Source: Quillaja saponaria (taxonomy: Eukaryota > Streptophyta > Magnoliopsida > Fabales > Quillajaceae). Taken from it: a DNA stretch of 64,000 bases. The stretch lies in contig CM055613.1 of assembly GCA_029379385.1 (NCBI GenBank), forward strand, positions 23,781,652 to 23,845,651, given 5' to 3'. How positions within the stretch are numbered: the first letter of the stretch is position 1; each line of letters begins with the position of its first letter. Positions 23,652 to 35,700 of this stretch are shown here, one piece after another. The position numbers were made by a program, and so were the translations under genes. Under the pieces are notes generated by a model. The model was not told the origin of the DNA and searched no databases. It saw only the letters and a list, made by a program, of their open reading frames with translations.

Positions 23652-24830
23652 TGTCACACCTCTCACGGAGGCATGACTGGCCTGAGGATTGGGAAACCAA
23701 TCCACTGTAACCCTGATTTCAAAACAAAATAACAAACCTGACTCATGACCCAACTAAAAAATAAAAATAGCTTTTCTAAAATCAAAGTTCACTGTAAAAG
23801 TTTACTACCTGTAATAATTAACAAATTACTGAAAATTTTGGCAGAAATTCCCTACAATATGGAACATGCCTTAAAATGCAAATACATATGCTCATGATTT
23901 CACACAACAATAACATAAATATAACAAGGGGCTCCGCTCCATCTACATCATAAACAAGCAAATAACTAAACACTTACATCATTCGAAATTAGACACCCCC
24001 ACTGTTCTAGTGTGACTGCAAACTTTCATCCTTTAACCTTAAGTTTGAGATCCTGGAATTATCTTGCCGTGCTCAATTGGCAAGTCACAAGCTCAGCAAT
24101 GCCATGTACCGAACTCCTGTTACTAAAAAAAATAATCACAAAAAAGGGGTGAGTCCTATGGGTACTAGTATCACTCAATACAAATATATAACATATATAG
24201 TCAATTAACATCATGTAACAATGTTCATGTCTTAACTCGAAACATACGTACATATTGACAATCGTCATAAATTCACAATTCACAAGGAAACACAGGATCA
24301 CAAATTAATCAAAGCAATAATATCAAACAAAGCAACCAAAGGGCTAACGAGTGACCTAGCCCCGCACAACATTATCACCCCCTACCCGGGCATTTACATG
24401 CTCGCACAACAAATTGATCTCCGTACACAATCCATCCTACTGGGGCTGAGCACTCAATTAAAAAAAAATTATCAAAATTAGAATTTCTCATGATTTTAAA
24501 ATGAAAATATCCTAGGTGTACCTGAATTTTCAATTTCAGAGATAAAAATCACTTTTCAGAAAAATCTCACTTTGTTAGCCCTTATCAACCACAACCAATG
24601 TTAAACAAAACAATAATGTCAAACAAGCATAATTTAAATAAATTACTGAAATACTCTACTTGCTTATTTTTCCTATATCACGTATATTCAAATAAACATA
24701 TAATTATACATACTAATCTAGCTCCTAAAGACAGCAATTAATCATTCACCTCTAACCAACTTCATTCGTCACTCTCACTTGCGATCGTGCGCATCATTGA
24801 TTTAACCTCGCTTTCCAAAGCCTGCAATTA
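23652..24830 (-). repeat. Inverted LTR copy of the 8.2-11.0-kb element family (right edge uncertain)
   Basis: Starts TGTCACACC (complement of the LTR end GGTGTGACA) and shares TCTAGTGTGACTGCAAACTT and GGCAGAAATTCCCTACAAT with the complement of 10530-11000. Further right (about 24340-24450) it matches the 10250-10290 region (GGCTAACGAGTGACCTAGCC). No primer-binding site or polypurine tract was found next to it, so it may be a solo or truncated LTR. The 5' LTR edge is not certain; 24830 is a guess at a TGTAAT-like boundary. Confidence 0.55.
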
Positions 24831-25019
24831 CATTTTTTCATGTGTTACTTAGTTTGACAATTCTTAAGTTATAGCCTTTTAATTACAAAAATCTAAAGTT
24901 ATTTAGTTTTAAGTATTTTATTAAAGTTAACTTTTCTTTAATTATTTTCACAACGATCTTGGAGTAGCTCACATATATTTAACTAAATTTAACGAAACCA
25001 AGTTTAAAGATTAACTTTA

Positions 25020-25109
25020 GGGAGTTATCTAATTCAAATTCCAATAATAACTAGCTACCAAGAAGGGAGTTATCTAATTCAAATTCCAATAATAACTAGC
25101 TACCAAGAA
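25020..25109. repeat. 45-bp perfect tandem duplication
   Basis: GGGAGTTATCTAATTCAAAT and the following bases up to CTACCAAGAA occur twice, starting at 25020 and 25065, apparently without differences. Confidence 0.9.
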
Positions 25110-25465
25110 TTAAGTCTACCAAGTTTTAATCATCTTATTACAACTAGTTTCATTCAGACATTTTTTTTTTTCCATCGTTATATGTGTATATATATATATC
25201 CCACGAGAATTAATACCACTCTCATCAATTTCCATGTTGCTTATATTCCATTTATTAACCTTGAAATTAATTCATCTAATCAAAGTAATCGAAACTTAAA
25301 TTACGTACTTTCCACCATACAACTCCTAACTAACTTATTAATCATCTATAATTCCAACATAAGATGGCTCCAAGCTTTACAGATTACCTTGGTTGTATAT
25401 ATCTTAAATTAGTACCGTTAAAATTTAAATTTAAGCATTATCTTATCACTACGGACTTACAAATT
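25110..25465. other. Intergenic DNA, nothing recognised
   Basis: A 76-codon open stretch at 25182-25412 lacks any domain signal; an AT microsatellite lies near 25187. Confidence 0.5.
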
Positions 25466-25469
25466 GCAT

Positions 25470-25640
25470 TGGTGGTTTAGCTAGGATCTTTGTTTTCACC
25501 TTGTGAATATGAGTAAAATCTTCTTCACTTGGAGATTTAGTAGCATACCCACGTATCCAATTGCATCCAAAAGCCAACAAATTCCTATAAAGGCATTGAC
25601 ATTTGGCTCATTGTGGCCTGTAGGTAATGCCATAATATTG
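25470..25640 (-). pseudogene. Exon-like fragment, family not recognised
   Basis: One minus-strand frame reads CNWIRGYATKSPSEEDFTHI followed by HKVKTKILAKPPMQ without a stop, ending near 25465. Its composition differs from the AT-rich flanks. It might be an exon remnant. I cannot name the family, and no neighbouring exons were found. Confidence 0.3.
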
Positions 25641-26230
25641 CCTTATGATATGATGTGGTAAATTTGCATTACTGTTTCCTGCCTAACATAAGCTAAAATG
25701 ATAGGATAAAGATTCATTTAGTACAACCAATACTTTTACTAATAGAAAGCAATTGCCGATCTTTTAGCTATTTCCAAAACTATATTGAAATATTATAAGA
25801 TTTATGAACCGCTTGAAATAACTATAGAAAGATTTTGTTTCATAAAAAGGCAATGTTGCCATAATACTTAATCATCACGGGTACACAATATTATCTACGT
25901 GTTAAACAATACATATAAACCATACTTAGATTAGTAGATACATAATACATATATTATACTTCAAAGCATTAAGGGTTGTGCTTTTTATTTACATTTCATC
26001 TAGGGAATATATATATGTCTATATTTATATAGAAATTCTGAATGTCTGAAACTCCTAAGAATTGTTGAAAGCCATTGGTATTTCGGTTTGTTATAGTGTG
26101 GGGACAATTATCTTCAATTGATTTCTCCCTTCATTTTTTATTGATTATGGGAACAAATTAGGTGCTAAATTATGTGTTCTGTTCCTTATGATACCCAATA
26201 GCCAAATAAGTAAATAGCAAGAGAAATGAC
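25641..26230. other. Intergenic DNA left of the HNH-type exon
   Basis: I looked here for the second exon of the HNH-type gene on the minus strand and did not find it. AT-rich, no other signal. Confidence 0.5.
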
Positions 26231-26555
26231 CTGTATGCTATATCCAAGACCAGACCTCTGAAACAAGCCAACTCATCTTTCTGAAATTCTTCATCATAAT
26301 CAGATTCATTGTTGTCGGTAATAGCCTCATCACTAACATTGGGGCGGGCTTGGCATTGTAACAGGTGGATTTATTGTTCCAAGAAGATAAAGAAGAGTGA
26401 AGTCTAGTAGTAGAACCAATATACCTTAACCTTCGCTTATGGGTTCGAATTGAACCGAGTTTATAGTCATATGGGTCCTTTTGATCCAACCAAAAGGAAA
26501 CTCCGTCACCATTGGAGAGAAGCTTTAAGCGTCCTTGTGTCGTGAACTGTGCCAT
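26231..26555 (-). pseudogene. First exon of an HNH-endonuclease-domain protein, frameshifted
   Basis: From the ATG at 26555-26553 the minus strand encodes a basic, plastid-targeting-like N-terminus (MAQFTTQGRLKLLSNGDGVS, then KLGSIRTHKRRLRYIG). After a one-base deletion near 26340 it continues with ITDNNESDYDEEFQKDELAC and FRGLVLDIAYR, ending at a plausible splice donor (ACAG followed by GT at 26230). An acidic stretch followed by CFRGLVLD-x-x-YR is, from memory, typical of plant HNH-endonuclease-domain proteins, where the next exon begins with the PVNVV segment. No following exon was found, so this looks like a truncated duplicate. The family assignment rests on this short motif. Confidence 0.45.
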
Positions 26556-27048
26556 CCTCTTCACCAACACACAAAGAAGCTCCTTCCACCTCTGTAAGCT
26601 GAGGCCTCTCTACTGCTGCTGGCGTTGATGAAGGGTCCTCTACCAATTTGAGGTAAGAGGGCAATACAACAAGGTAAAGACCAGAGGAAAGGAAGGAACT
26701 TGGCTGCCTATTGAAACTAAGGAACAACAGAACCAAAAAAAAAAAACAAAAATAGAAACAGGACATCCTCTTGAAGACTCAGGAAGTAGAAAGATAAAAA
26801 GAAACAGGGGCTAAAATGCTAAGTCCGTGAAGGCAAGGATGGGTAGGAAAAAAAATGTGTGTATTTATATTTGTATATATATATATATATATATATCTAT
26901 GTTTGTTTAATTAAACTTTATTTATTTTCACTATGTTTTATTATTATTATTTTTTAAATATGGATTCATATAATTAGTTTTAGTTTACCCTTTTAATTAC
27001 ACACTTACTACACATAAAATTACACATATAACTTTCACATTTTAAATC

Positions 27049-27089
<41 letters not shown>

Positions 27090-27229
27090 GTATATATCTT
27101 ATACGTTAATTATCTACTCATTTGAATTTATTTTATAACATAAATTTATACATTGTGTCTTCAAACTCGATTTTTCAATATCGGTTTATGAGGAGGGTTA
27201 TAACACATATAAGATTACAAACCAAATAA
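26556..27229. other. Intergenic DNA with AT microsatellites
   Basis: An upstream minus-strand open stretch (26766-26506) is probably the leader side of the HNH-type exon. (AT)n tracts lie at about 26874-26896 and 27050-27083. Confidence 0.5.
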
Positions 27230-28380
27230 TATCAAAATGGAGAAAAATTACAATCCTATAGAGAAAAATTAGGATAGAAATAGAAACAATAAAATAAATA
27301 AATAATCTCTTTGAAGTAAAATAACAATTAAAAAGTATCTATGTAATAGTAAAAACTCATAAGGGTATTTAAGAAAATAAAATTTCTTGCACTAAATTAT
27401 TTTATATTCCTAAACAAATAGATAAATCTAACAAAAAAATTAAATTTTTTTAATTTTTAAGATGGAAGAAGAATTAAAAGTTAAAATAACAATATTATAA
27501 TCATGAAAATTATATATACTCTTAATATTTTTTCAATTCATAGTATAAAAAACTAATTCATAAATTTGAGAAAAACTTAAAAAAATATTTTAATTATTAG
27601 GAACTTATTAATTAAAAAAACTGAAAAAAATTCAACCTTAACAATTATTAACATATAATTATTGAAAAATAAAAAATTGTGAAATAAATGTTAAAACAAC
27701 AATATTATAACCATGAAAACTATACTCTTAATATTAATTTTAATTTATAAATTTGAGAAGAACTAAAAAACTGATTATTGGAAACTTATTAAAAAGAAAA
27801 TTATTAATTATTAATGAAATATATTTATTGTAAATTATAGATTTATAAATATTGATAAAAGAATTAGTAAAAAATAAATCAATAGCACTAAAACAATTAC
27901 AATCCTATTGATATTTAAAGTAGAGAAAAATTAAAAGAAAAAAATATTAAGTAAATAATAAAGGTAAATATGTAATAATAAAAACTCATACGAAAATTAA
28001 AAAATTATGTCATTAAGCTATTTTTTATATATAATATAGATAAATCATCAATAACAACAGTAAATTTACTTCAAGATTTTGGTCTCTGAGAATTATATCA
28101 TTTTTTATTTTGGTTCTTGATGAATTATATTTCAATCAGATTCTCCAGGATTTGATTTTTTCTATTTTGATGCTTTATAATTTAAATTTTTTTAATTGAG
28201 TTTTTAATCAAGTTGAAATTATTAAATTGGAATGGAATCTAATAAAATTAGCTAGCATGTTTTTTAGAATATGCTAAAAATATAAATATTAAAGCATGAA
28301 AGAAAAAATCACATGAATATTGACTCAATTATTAGACAAAATTGTTTCCTCAATTTTAAAGGCTATACCCCTTTATTTTT
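27230..28380. repeat. ~1.1-kb repeat with Helitron 5' end; copy of 17620-18610
   Basis: On the minus strand a Helitron 5' end lies at 28040 (TCTATATTATATATAAAAAA, preceded by A). The right flank (28041-28375, with GCTAGCATGT, GACTCAATTATTAGACAAAA and TTGTTTCCTCAATTTTA) repeats 18294-18600. Divergence is moderate, with small indels. Confidence 0.6.
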
Positions 28381-30389
28381 TTCAAAAACAAAATTTTTCA
28401 TATATCATAAAATTTTTTCATGCATTTTTAACCATATCAACTAAGTATATTGTGTTTCATCTAAATTTAATAGTTTTGGATTGATTAAGAATTTGATTTA
28501 AAAATATTAAGCCTTCGGAGAATCAAAATAGAAAAAAATAATAATAATAATAAATTAAGATTTGAAAAAATGACTAAAAAAAATAAAATATCTCAAGGAC
28601 TAAAATAAAAAAATAGTAAATAAGCATTTACTTAAACACAAAAGTTAAGTATTGTTTGAAGATCTCAACTTATACATCATTTTCATAATAGGCGCTGACA
28701 TTTTTTACCATGAGACACTCACATTTCTCTTTTATATCGTAAGGAACTCAATCAAAAATTAATAAGTATAGTCACTAGAAAATGGATATATATGACAATT
28801 TTCTTACATATCGTTATTGTTTTATCTTTATTTTATTTTGCAACATTTATCTTTATTTTATCTTTTTATTTTTATCATTACGGAGACAATACTTATAAAT
28901 CTTATGAAAAATTAAATATTTTTTATATATTCATAAAATTTTGTTTCATGGTGAATAAATTTGGAAAAATATAGAAAAATAAAAAATTTAGGGAAAAGGA
29001 AAATAAGCATCTCATTGATGTTAATCAATATATTTTTAGTTTTTTTCTTTTTTTTGTGAAATAATCAAGTTAAGGCAAAAAAAATAAAGAAAAAAAGAAA
29101 AGCATGCAATTTAAAGCTCATCGGTAATAAATTTTAAGAAATAGTTACGAAAATACTAAAAAATATATAATAAAAAAAGAAAAAAATATTATGATATATA
29201 AAAAATTGATATGCCATCATTTTTTGATAACTATATTCACTAATTTTTGGTGGAATGCCTCAAATGATGGATATAAAAAAAAGGTGAGTATATATTTTAA
29301 AAATTACCTTTAAATTAAATTTTTAAATGATAGTTAACTCTAAATATAACAGATCACCTATAATAATTTACATTTGTAGTTACTTCATCATTTCAGATGG
29401 TGTCAACATCTTTTCTCGATATCAACCAAAAAAACATATTTTATCCATAGAGCAACATAGAATTTTCAATATCTCAATGCCTCTAAATTGCTGAATTTTT
29501 AATTAGGCAAACGGAAAGAACAATTTTTAATTCTTAATTTTTTTTTTCTTTCAAGTTTAAATTGTGTGAAAATAGTTAAGGAAATAGCTATTTTATTTTT
29601 ATTTATTTTTTGTTATGGAAATAGGTATTTGGTTAAATTAGAATGGTACCTACCATGAAAAGGGTCTCAAACACCGACTCCACACAATCTGAGCTATGAT
29701 TTTTCAACCAAAAATTAACAAAAGAAAATTTTCATGTTCGGTTTGATGGTTTCTATTCACAATTTTTAGCCTAAAAAAAAGACTTATTCACAAATTACAT
29801 TTGTTTGCCTTCAATTGACTAAATCCCATGGTATTTTAGTTAAAAAAAAAAGCAAACCCAAAAAAAAAAAAAAAAAACCTTATGATGCTCCTGTGTCGTG
29901 TGGCCTCGACCAAGCGTAACAAATGCGTGTTTGAGCCCATTTCTCTAAACAGTTGGCATTACTTTTAGAGTAGATTTTAAACTGGATTATCAGGATTCGA
30001 ATTAAAACTTGTAGATTTAAATTTGATTTTAGCAGTGAAATTGAAATTTGATTTGAAGCGAATCGGATTTGAATTTAAATTTACATTATATTTGAAATTT
30101 GAATTTAAATTTACCAAATATATTAAATATTCAAAATAGTATTCGAATTCAAAAATGATATATATCTTTTATTTTAAAAAATAAATAATAACTATTTTTT
30201 TATCAAAAGATCTTAAAAAATTAATATTTATTAAATTCCAATAAAATTCAAATTACCAATCAAATTTGAGCACATCAATTTGAATCGAAATTCAATAGTA
30301 CATTATTCAAATAATTTCAATCCTAGTTTACTGCTAGTATGAAACCAGAGCTCCTAGGACATCCTGAGTGCTTGAAAACCCAATAGATT
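28381..30389. other. AT-rich intergenic DNA upstream of the RAMP4 gene
   Basis: No supported gene. The interval 29960-30330 consists of GAATTTAAATTTGA/TTCGAATT-type words similar in style to 38380-38620, probably old repeat DNA. A poly-A run lies at 29859-29876. Confidence 0.5.
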
Positions 30390-30401
30390 GATGACGCGTG
30401 T
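30390..30401 (+). promoter_or_regulatory. UPRE/ERSE-like unfolded-protein-response element
   Basis: GATGACGCGTGT matches 10 of 12 positions of the plant UPRE-II consensus GATGACGCGTAC. A CCAAT box lies at 30380-30384, giving CCAAT-N10-CGCG, one base from the pERSE form CCAAT-N10-CACG. It is about 260 bp upstream of the RAMP4 start codon. In Arabidopsis such sites bind bZIP17/28/60 with NF-Y; use here is inferred from the role of the downstream gene. Confidence 0.5.
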
Positions 30402-30652
30402 TTCTAACGAACTAGTGTAGCCAATAAGGACAAAGAGTTGACGCTAGAGCCGGGAATCTTATCATTTTCTATTTTTATGAGCTGCTATTTAAGATGGGAA
30501 AATACTAACGAGGAAAACACTGCTCGCGGAAAAAACGATAAAGAAGAGGAGAGAACGCACTCGCCGGAAGGGGGAACTGAAAGGAATCGCCTACATTCTC
30601 CGACATCCTCGTCGTTCCGACCTTTTTCCGGCCATCAGATCTCCTCGTAACA

Positions 30653-31927
30653 ATGGTACCCCCTCTCCCACTTCTTCAATTATGTGATTTTATGGTTTAA
30701 GATTTGATTTTTTCCAATTTTATCAATCTATTGAACTGGGATCTGATCCTTACACCTTTAAGCTCTCTCTTGGGCTATTCTGATTGATCAGACAGACAAT
30801 TGATTATCTACTTCAGAAAAAAAGTGATTCAATTTTAAGGAAGATTTAAAGATTCGAATGGAAATTTGATTGTCATTACAACCCTTCTCTCTTCCGAGAG
30901 AACTCACATTGCTCCCATAGAGCTTATCTATTTCGCTCGTGTGTTTGAAATTTCTGCGTGATAAGATTTTTCATATATATTCATGGACATTGATGAAATC
31001 TGAGTGATTATTAATTGAATTATAGAAATTACATTTGTGGTTTCTCTTTCTGGGTATATTTACAAGTTATTAGGTTAGACCCTTTGATATTTTGGTTCTC
31101 AGAATCCATGATTTTTAATGCTTTGTGTAGACGACTTCAAGGCGCCTTGCAGATAGGAAGGTGGATAGGTTTGACAAGAACATTACAAAGAGAGGAGCTG
31201 TGCCTGAAACAACCGCCAAAAAAGGAAAAGACTATCCTGTTGGTCCTATTCTTCTTGGTTTCTTCGTGTTCGTTGTCATTGGATCATGTAAGAGGCTCTG
31301 CAATTTTTGGTGTTTTCCTTTTCAATTTATAATATTCTCTCACTATAAGGATGGAAGGTTGAGACTTATCCTTGATTTCACATTGCTATTTTTGACTACA
31401 TGTTGATGCCTACAGTTATTGAACTTGTCCAAACATAAGCGGATAGCAACAAGTTCAATTGAAATTTAAAGCTCACACCCATATTTGCCTAGAATAATTG
31501 TTAACTTTGGTAGATTGGCTTCCTATCCAATTTGTTTTGTCCTACATATTCAGATTCACATCCACTCCAATTGGTGCAATCCTTGCACCAACATGACCTT
31601 ATAATATATTCCATAATGCATAATTAGGAAGTTCTTTAAAATTTTATCGCTGTTTTGTTGTGATTTCTGTAAGTATAAGGTGGAACTTGTACTTTTCATT
31701 TTAGATTACGTTGCTTCTAGTTGAATTAAATGGTGAGCTAATGTGAATTTAAGGTTTTTAATTTTCATTAGTGCATTGTGGTTGTCACACTGTAGTTCTT
31801 GAGGAAGTAATTTAAGATTTTCATATGACTAATCTGTTTTAACTTCATGAATGCTGATAACGTTTGTGCAATTGTGGCAGCTCTCTTCCAGATAATCCGG
31901 ACAGCAACCAGCGGGGGCATGGCTTAG
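30653..31927 (+). CDS. RAMP4: RAMP4 / stress-associated endoplasmic reticulum protein (SERP)
   Basis: Three coding exons, 30653-30655, 31131-31287 and 31881-31927, give a 68-residue protein; introns are GT-AG (30656-31130 and 31288-31880). The first coding exon is just the ATG. The protein starts MTTSRRLADRKVDRF, carries the family block FDKNITKRG...PETT.KKGKDYPVGP and has one hydrophobic tail anchor at about residues 41-59, ending TATSGGMA. Length and sequence fit plant RAMP4/SERP proteins, tail-anchored ER membrane proteins that associate with the Sec61 translocon and stabilise membrane proteins during ER stress (known for the family). The splice pattern is my reconstruction, but it restores the entire conserved protein exactly. 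It is convergent with the F-box gene. A UPRE-like site lies upstream, suggesting induction by the unfolded-protein response. Confidence 0.92.
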
Positions 31928-32723
31928 ATGGAATATGGCTTGCGGTTGTGTCATGTCACTTGTTTTTGTTAGCCTGTAGGAAAATGGTGATTCATGTACA
32001 CCTCACCTGAGACCAGTGCTTGTTTATGTTGTGATATGAGGAACTCAATATTTACAATAAAGGATAGGATATCCTTCCTGTCTCTTAGTTATTCGTTTTT
32101 CTTTTTCTTTTTTTTAATTTTTTAAATGCATTTCTTCATTCATTTATCAATAACTTGAGATTTTGATTTTATCTTTCTACAAATGAATGACAATCTGCTG
32201 GACGTCCGTACTCCATTAGCGTTGAAAGCCAAGAAAGATTCTATAAAGAGAAATATTATATGCTTAAAATGTGCACAAAGTGTTTGATGAACGAAATCCG
32301 CATCGATGAAAAAATGGTTTACACTCGTCCGTTGACATGACAAAATTAGCTCCCTCTTGGAGTCTCTTGATGCTCCTCGATATACTAAGTATTCGATTGT
32401 TTATTAGCCATGTAATCTAGAACTATGAAAAGCTATTCATCACACTGCAAATTCCAAATGCGGAAAAATAAAGGAATTTAAATCACTTTTTTCACAGAGC
32501 AGAGCTATCCACGGACAAGGCATTCGGAACCTAAAATTATTTGTTCACATGTTTCTGAAAAAAGGGAAACAAATCTGCAAACCATATTTCAACCAATTTG
32601 TTAAATCAACGATGAAAGACGAGCTGAAATATGTCAGTAAACAAAGGCACCAAGCATAACAGACATCATCAACCGGAGAAAGAAACATTTTTGATACTGA
32701 TGCTGCCAGATGTACAAGCAAAA
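31928..32723. other. Convergent intergenic region between RAMP4 and the F-box gene
   Basis: Holds the 3' UTRs of both genes. AATAAA (about 32057-32062) lies about 130 bp after the RAMP4 stop and could be its polyadenylation signal. No other gene is seen. Confidence 0.55.
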
Positions 32724-35700
32724 TCAAGCAATAGCAGTCAGGGCATGGATGAAATGCTGTTCCACATGCTATTGATTGCCGTTTTCTTCCCCGCGTCAAC
32801 ACACACCAAGGAACCTTCAGCCATTCCCTGCTTGCTATGTCATAAGTAACCAACCGATTCATTTGTCTCGATCTCAAGGATAACATGAGCAAGCTTTTGT
32901 TACCCAAGCAAGTCATCCTAACGTGCTTTCCATAAAAGTCCAAGCACCATAAATTTGGCATTCTGTCAACCTCCTTCCACAAGAGTGTCATCATTTGCAG
33001 CTCCCATATACATACACATGTGGCAGCATTCTTTGTCAACAACCCCACCAGCATGATCCGACCATCATACTCTGCTAGTGTATGGTCAGTCAGATGTGGC
33101 GGGGATGGAATTATGAACTGTTTCCAAACCCCAGTCACCATATTATAGGTCACAATCCCTTCAGGATTCAAGCGCATGAAGTGAAGTGTGCTACCGATTG
33201 AAACAGCCTGTGAACTGAAGTTGAGCGATAACGGCAACTTAATTTTTGCAGGCATGTTTCCTGGACGGGTCCAAGAGTTCTTCACTGAGTCATAAACTTC
33301 ATGCTCTCCATCACATCCCCACCCATAGGATCTTATAGCCTGCAGTAGTTGACTTTCCATTGAGTATCATCCCAACTGCAACACGAGACCAGACCTTAAC
33401 TGACCGAGCTGGCAGCTCTTTAAAGGATTGAGTCAGAGGATTGCAAACATAGAAGTTGCAATGTTCAATGTCAAGAAAACAGAGTAGACCCCCCGCTGAA
33501 GCCACTGGCAGAACTAGCAGTTTTGTGGGTAGAGTTGATATGGTGGGGTGATGCCACTTCTTCAAGGAAGGGTCGTACATGGCCCCAGAATTCACATTTT
33601 CATGAGTAATGGTGTAAAACCAGGGAGTCGCCTGTGGGACTTGATCACAGTGCTGAGAGAAACTTTGAGAATTCAGCAAGGAATTCCATCGCCGACATAC
33701 TGACCGAAAGCGGAAAAATGTGCTAATAGGAAGTCTAGCAATGACAGCTTCAAATAAATCTTCAGGAAAATCTTTCCAAATTTGTTGTTCCATGACCTCA
33801 GCTGTACAGGTAGTTACAGACAATTTCCCCCTGTTCCGCTCTTTCCTGCATTTCTTAATAGGTGGAGGCTTTAGAGACTCCAACATCTTGAAACTTCCAG
33901 ATTTTCCAGCTGCCATTACGAGATCACTGAAGTCATCTGCAGAGCTCTCATCAATATCAAGGAAGCACCATCTGCACAAAAAGAATGACCAAAGATATTC
34001 ATACCCTTACAACTTTAAAGTACTTACAGGCTTACAGCATTAATTATGCACATGGCCCAAACATATAATTTCAGAGCATAGGCAAGTAAAGGGTTAAAGC
34101 CAATGCAATTTACAAACAGAAATGCAGATAACCTGGGGCATTCACTTGCTGCCTGAACCTGTCAGAATTACAAGAACTGGTACAACAAAAACAATAGACT
34201 CTGACAGTATAAAAATCTTCTATTAAACTGCATTCATTTTCGTTAGTGGAAAAGCTATGTCTAGTTATCAAGGTAAATTCTGATCTTCTCAAAATTATCA
34301 CCACAACTTTGAGCAGAAACTGCTGCAGGGCCAATAAGTTTTCTATTCCCTGTTGGCTAAAGATATGGAAGCATATATAAAACCAAACACTAACACCTTA
34401 TAGTGCAAGTACTATCAGTAAAAGAAATATTACAGAAGGAGATGTAGTTATAGGGCAGACCAAGATGCAATATCTCAAGAATGAAAAAGATTTATATCAT
34501 CCCTCAAGTACAACATTCCACAAATTATCTCAAGAAAATTCATCTCCGGTTTGTCAAAATTACTCTCCTTATGTCACAATGAAGGAGAACAATGTTATTC
34601 TCTTTCATATTTCTCAATGAGGTACTATCAGTCCACTTGAACTGATTTTTAAAGATTTCTAAGCTACTGCCTTTCACATGGCCTGCAACTTTAATATCTA
34701 ACATCTAAAGAAACTTGAAGCATTTTCAAAGACATCCATATTATCAAAAATATCCCAAGCAGTAAGAACACTTTTTTTCTGCAGTAAATGAATAACCCTG
34801 CTGAGGAAACTTGCATGCTTTTGATGGCAAAAGAAATATCTTATGAAATGTTGTAAATGGTTGTTCTTGGTATCATCTCCACTTACAATATCATCCAAGT
34901 TTGTCATGACAGGATTGATAAATGTCATTTAAGACTATATTTTTCTTGTACCGCACTAATCGCTAGATACTACACAACTCAACTAAGCCTTTAAATCTCA
35001 AACACTAATTGCTAGATGTTCATGCAAAATTTAAATCCAAAGTACTAGTGTCCAAGAAGAAGTAATCATGAAAAAGGCTACAAATCTTCAACGTATCGGC
35101 TTAGATTGACAAATTTGCATAAGAAATGGAGGGAGGGGAAGAAAAATAGTGAACAGGCTATAACTTATGACTATAAATAAAATAAACTTGACCTGAATAT
35201 AAAATGAAAACCATAATGTGCTTAGCAACAAACATTTGTATACCTTTACACAGAAGACTGACACTTTTTTGGTTTGTGCAAGGTGTAGCACAAATCGCAA
35301 AACAATGACTGCCACAGTCATATTGTATATGTGGCAATAAAAATGTCTCTATAATAGATAAATGCACAATCAACCAGAGAATCATGGTTCTGAGACGGCA
35401 GGTATACATACATTTGTTACTATGATGTTCTGAGTGATTATCTAATGCTCAATATGAGGTGCAATGCAAGCACAATATTTTCATTTTTTTAAATTTTTTT
35501 TTTTTTTGTGCGAGAAAGTTAATATGATCCCCTTTCAACAAGTGTATTTCAATAGCTTTACTTAACAATAGACCATCATACATAACATGAGATTATAATA
35601 TGATGCACAAGTGGTTTGTAGTATAATTTTTCTGGCCTAACTTCTGTTTCTCTCTTCCACGTGTACTGTTGCTGCAATCATAGACTTCCCCTAGAGTAAT

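Noticed and set aside
30438..30650. 70-codon open stretch upstream of RAMP4
   Set aside because: It ends three bases before the RAMP4 ATG and has no domain; it is 5' UTR sequence. It could be an upstream open frame but nothing supports translation.
31015..31332. 105-codon plus-strand open stretch overlapping RAMP4
   Set aside because: It is in another frame across the RAMP4 intron/exon 2 boundary; the spliced RAMP4 frame accounts for the conserved sequence.
33720..34043. 107-codon plus-strand open stretch
   Set aside because: Antisense to exon 2 of the F-box gene; no independent support.
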